Assembly: GCA_044351685.1 (NCBI GenBank)
Contig: JBILFK010000064.1
Span: 1-8,507, forward strand
Reading direction: 5' to 3'
Source: JALHRI01 sp044351685
Lineage (GTDB): Bacteria > Pseudomonadota > Alphaproteobacteria > Rickettsiales > UBA3002
Length of the DNA: 8,507 nucleotides
Shown here: piece after piece, positions 6,306-8,507 of the stretch
Numbering within the stretch: the first letter of the stretch is position 1
Layout of the letters: each line of letters starts with the position of its first letter
Position numbers and translations under genes: made by a program
The notes under the pieces: generated by a model
Seen by the model: the letters and a program-made list of their open reading frames with translations, nothing else
The model's database searches: none
What the model was told of the DNA's origin: nothing

Positions 6306-8507
6306 ATGGATTTGGAAAAATATACCGAAAAAAGCAAAAGCGTGTTGCAAGCAGCGCAAGCACTTGCGCTGCGCAGCAATCACCAGCGTTTCACGCCAGA
6401 ACATTTGCTTGCGGTATTGCTCGACGACGAAAAACAAGCCCGCAGCTTGCTTGAGGCCGCCGGGGGCAACGCCGATACCATATTGCAGCGCAACAAAGCG
6501 CTGCTTGCCAAAATTCCGGCCGTGCAGGGCGGTGGCGCTGGGCAGCTTTACATGTCGCCTGAAACCGCGCGCGTGCTCGATAAAGCCGAAGAACTCGCCA
6601 AAAAATCCGGCGATAGTTTTGTGACGATTGAGCGTTTGCTGCAGGCAATGGTCATGCAAGCCGATACCGATGTGGGCGCCATGCTGAAACAGGAAAGCGT
6701 CAATGCGCCCGCACTGAACGGTGCGATTAATGCGCAGCGCAAGGGGCGCACTGCCGATTCGGCCGGTGCCGAAGACCAGTTTGAGGCGCTCAAAAAATAC
6801 ACCAAAAACCTCACCGAACTTGCCGAGAAAGGCAAGCTCGACCCAGTGATTGGCCGCGACGAAGAAATTCGCCGCACCATTCAGGTATTGGCGCGCCGTA
6901 CCAAAAATAACCCGGTGCTGATTGGTGAGCCGGGCGTGGGTAAAACCGCGATTGTCGAAGGCCTGGCGCAGCGCATTATCAGCGGCGATGTTCCCGAAGC
7001 ATTGAAAGATAAAAAACTGCTATCACTCGATTTGGGTGCGCTGATTGCGGGGGCAAAATTTCGTGGTGAATTTGAAGAGCGCTTAAAAGCTGTGCTGAAT
7101 GAAATTGATGCGAGTGATGGCGAAGTGGTATTGTTTATCGACGAGTTGCACACGTTAGTGGGCGCGGGTGCCGCCGAAGGTTCCATGGATGCCAGCAACC
7201 TGCTAAAACCCGCCTTAGCGCGCGGCGAGCTGCACTGCGTGGGCGCTACCACGCTTGATGAATACCGCAAATATATCGAAAAAGATGCCGCACTCGCGCG
7301 CCGCTTTCAGGCGGTGTTCGTGAGCCAGCCCACGGTGGAAGATACCATTTCGATTCTGCGTGGCCTCAAGGAAAAATATGAGCTGCATCACGGCATTACC
7401 ATTTCCGATGCCGCGCTGGTGGCGGCAGCCACCTTATCGAACCGCTATATCACCGACAGGTTTTTGCCCGATAAAGCGATTGATTTGGTGGACGAAGCCG
7501 GAAGCCGCCTGCGCATGCAGGTGGATAGCAAACCCGAAGCGCTCGACGAGGTAGACCGCAAACTCATGCAGCTACGTATCGAACGTGAAGCGCTAAAAAA
7601 AGAATCCGATAGCGCCTCGCGCGATAGGCTGAAAAAACTCGAAGATGAAATCAGCGAGCGCGACGCCGAATCGCGCAAACTCACGCAGCAATGGCAGGCC
7701 GATAAAGCCCGCCTTGAAGGTGCGCGCGGCGTGAAAGAAAAACTGGAAGCCGCCCGCCTCGAATGCGAACAGGTGCAGCGCGAAGGCAATTTTGCCCGCG
7801 CCGGCGAGCTGCAATATGGCATTATCCCGGAGCTGGAAAAACGTTTGGCCGAAGGCGAACAGAATAAAAGCAGCGCTGGCGAAGTGGTGCGCGAAGAAGA
7901 TATTGCCGCCATCGTTTCACGCTGGACGGGTGTGCCTGTCGAAAAAATGCTGGAAGGTGAACGCGATAAATTACTGGCGATGGAAACCGCACTGGGTAAC
8001 CGCGTGGTAGGGCAGCGTGAAGCCGTGGCAGCAGTGGCCGCTGCGGTGCGCCGCGCCCGCGCTGGCTTGAAAGACCCACATCGCCCGATTGGTTCGTTTT
8101 TATTTTTAGGCCCAACCGGGGTGGGCAAAACCGAACTGACCAAGGCGCTCGCCGAATTTATGTTCGATGATGATACCGCCATGATTCGCCTCGATATGAG
8201 CGAATATATGGAAAAACATTCCGTCGCCCGCCTCATTGGCGCGCCCCCGGGCTATGTGGGCTACGAGCAAGGCGGCGCATTATCGGAAGCGGTGCGCAGA
8301 AGGCCATATCAGGTGATTTTATTTGATGAGGTGGAAAAAGCCCACCCCGATGTGTTTAACGTGCTGCTGCAAGTGCTGGATGATGGCAGGCTCACCGATG
8401 GGCAGGGCCGCACTGTCGATTTCCGCAACACCATTATTGTGCTGACAAGTAATTTGGGTTCACAAATTTTAGTGGAAGCCGAAGAACCCAAAAAATCGGC
8501 CAAAGGT
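6306..8507 (+). CDS. clpB: ATP-dependent chaperone ClpB (Hsp100 disaggregase), 3'-truncated by window edge
   Basis: ClpB is a cytosolic hexameric AAA+ unfoldase that rescues aggregated proteins with DnaK/DnaJ/GrpE. The frame is open for 734 codons to the window end; E. coli ClpB has 857 residues, so about 120 are missing. Order: Clp N-domain (about 1-145); NBD1 with Walker A GEPGVGKT (207-214), pore loop AGAKFRGEFEERL (248-260), Walker B VVLFIDE (274-280) and arginine fingers Arg332-Arg333; coiled-coil M-domain (about 405-525), long and charged, which distinguishes ClpB from ClpA; NBD2 with Walker A GPTGVGKT (602-609), pore loop GYVGYE (649-654), Walker B VILFDE (670-675) and sensor TSN (714-716). 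The NBD1 pore aromatic is Phe252, where E. coli has Tyr. The C-terminal small domain of NBD2 is beyond the window. A probable RpoH promoter and a strong RBS precede it. Confidence 0.97.
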   Translation, partial: MDLEKYTEKSKSVLQAAQALALRSNHQRFTPEHLLAVLLDDEKQARSLLEAAGGNADTILQRNKALLAKIPAVQGGGAGQLYMSPETARVLDKAEELAKKSGDSFVTIERLLQAMVMQADTDVGAMLKQESVNAPALNGAINAQRKGRTADSAGAEDQFEALKKYTKNLTELAEKGKLDPVIGRDEEIRRTIQVLARRTKNNPVLIGEPGVGKTAIVEGLAQRIISGDVPEALKDKKLLSLDLGALIAGAKFRGEFEERLKAVLNEIDASDGEVVLFIDELHTLVGAGAAEGSMDASNLLKPALARGELHCVGATTLDEYRKYIEKDAALARRFQAVFVSQPTVEDTISILRGLKEKYELHHGITISDAALVAAATLSNRYITDRFLPDKAIDLVDEAGSRLRMQVDSKPEALDEVDRKLMQLRIEREALKKESDSASRDRLKKLEDEISERDAESRKLTQQWQADKARLEGARGVKEKLEAARLECEQVQREGNFARAGELQYGIIPELEKRLAEGEQNKSSAGEVVREEDIAAIVSRWTGVPVEKMLEGERDKLLAMETALGNRVVGQREAVAAVAAAVRRARAGLKDPHRPIGSFLFLGPTGVGKTELTKALAEFMFDDDTAMIRLDMSEYMEKHSVARLIGAPPGYVGYEQGGALSEAVRRRPYQVILFDEVEKAHPDVFNVLLQVLDDGRLTDGQGRTVDFRNTIIVLTSNLGSQILVEAEEPKKSAKG

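Noticed and set aside
6262..6363. Upstream extension of the DUF3108 frame (reverse strand)
   Set aside because: It would add 34 residues ahead of a complete signal peptide and overlap the clpB start; ATG at 6261 is the sensible start.
7445..8236. 263-codon reverse-strand open frame inside clpB
   Set aside because: Its product is extremely Ser-rich, as expected from antisense of Glu/Ala/Lys codons, and it lies fully within a conserved AAA+ gene.

Overview
The window is ordinary, moderately GC-rich chromosomal DNA, almost certainly from an alphaproteobacterium. No mobile element, CRISPR array, rRNA or tRNA gene is visible. The lineage call rests on three things: a DUF4167 protein directly after prmC, an IspG carrying the LTPEPGGDR insertion, and the order ispG-hisS-prfA-prmC-DUF4167-(...)-clpB. 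I recall that order from Rhodospirillales-like and related alphaproteobacteria. HisRS is of the canonical bacterial type rather than the divergent type known in Rhizobiales, Rhodobacterales and Caulobacterales, so a lineage outside those orders is more likely (inference).

Layout. (1) Bases 1-4350 hold a tight forward operon. It contains ispG (cut at its 5' end by the window edge), hisS (starts on the base after the ispG stop), prfA (8-nt gap) and prmC (TAATG overlap with prfA). It joins isoprenoid synthesis (MEP pathway), histidyl-tRNA charging and translation termination; PrmC is the methyltransferase that modifies the GGQ glutamine of the release factor encoded just before it. (2) Bases 4379-4918 encode a DUF4167 protein with a basic Asn/Gly/His/Arg-rich N-terminus and an acidic low-complexity tail. 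Its ribosome binding site lies in the right arm of an inverted repeat whose left arm contains the prmC stop codon. (3) Bases 4953-5465 encode a stand-alone, atypical response-regulator receiver domain with no output domain and no kinase nearby. (4) Bases 5467-6261, reverse strand, encode a secreted DUF3108 protein whose stop codon is one base from the receiver stop. (5) From 6306 to the window end runs clpB, the Hsp100 disaggregase, open at the 3' end. Its first 734 codons cover the N-domain, NBD1, the M-domain and most of NBD2.

The most informative non-coding signals are a good match to the alphaproteobacterial RpoH (sigma-32) promoter about 30-60 bases before clpB, lying partly inside the signal-peptide codons of the divergent DUF3108 gene, and the RBS-sequestering inverted repeat between prmC and the DUF4167 gene. 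No intergenic gap exceeds 50 bases. I do not see a clear novel multi-gene system. The least explained pieces are the receiver protein and the DUF4167 and DUF3108 genes between the translation genes and clpB.
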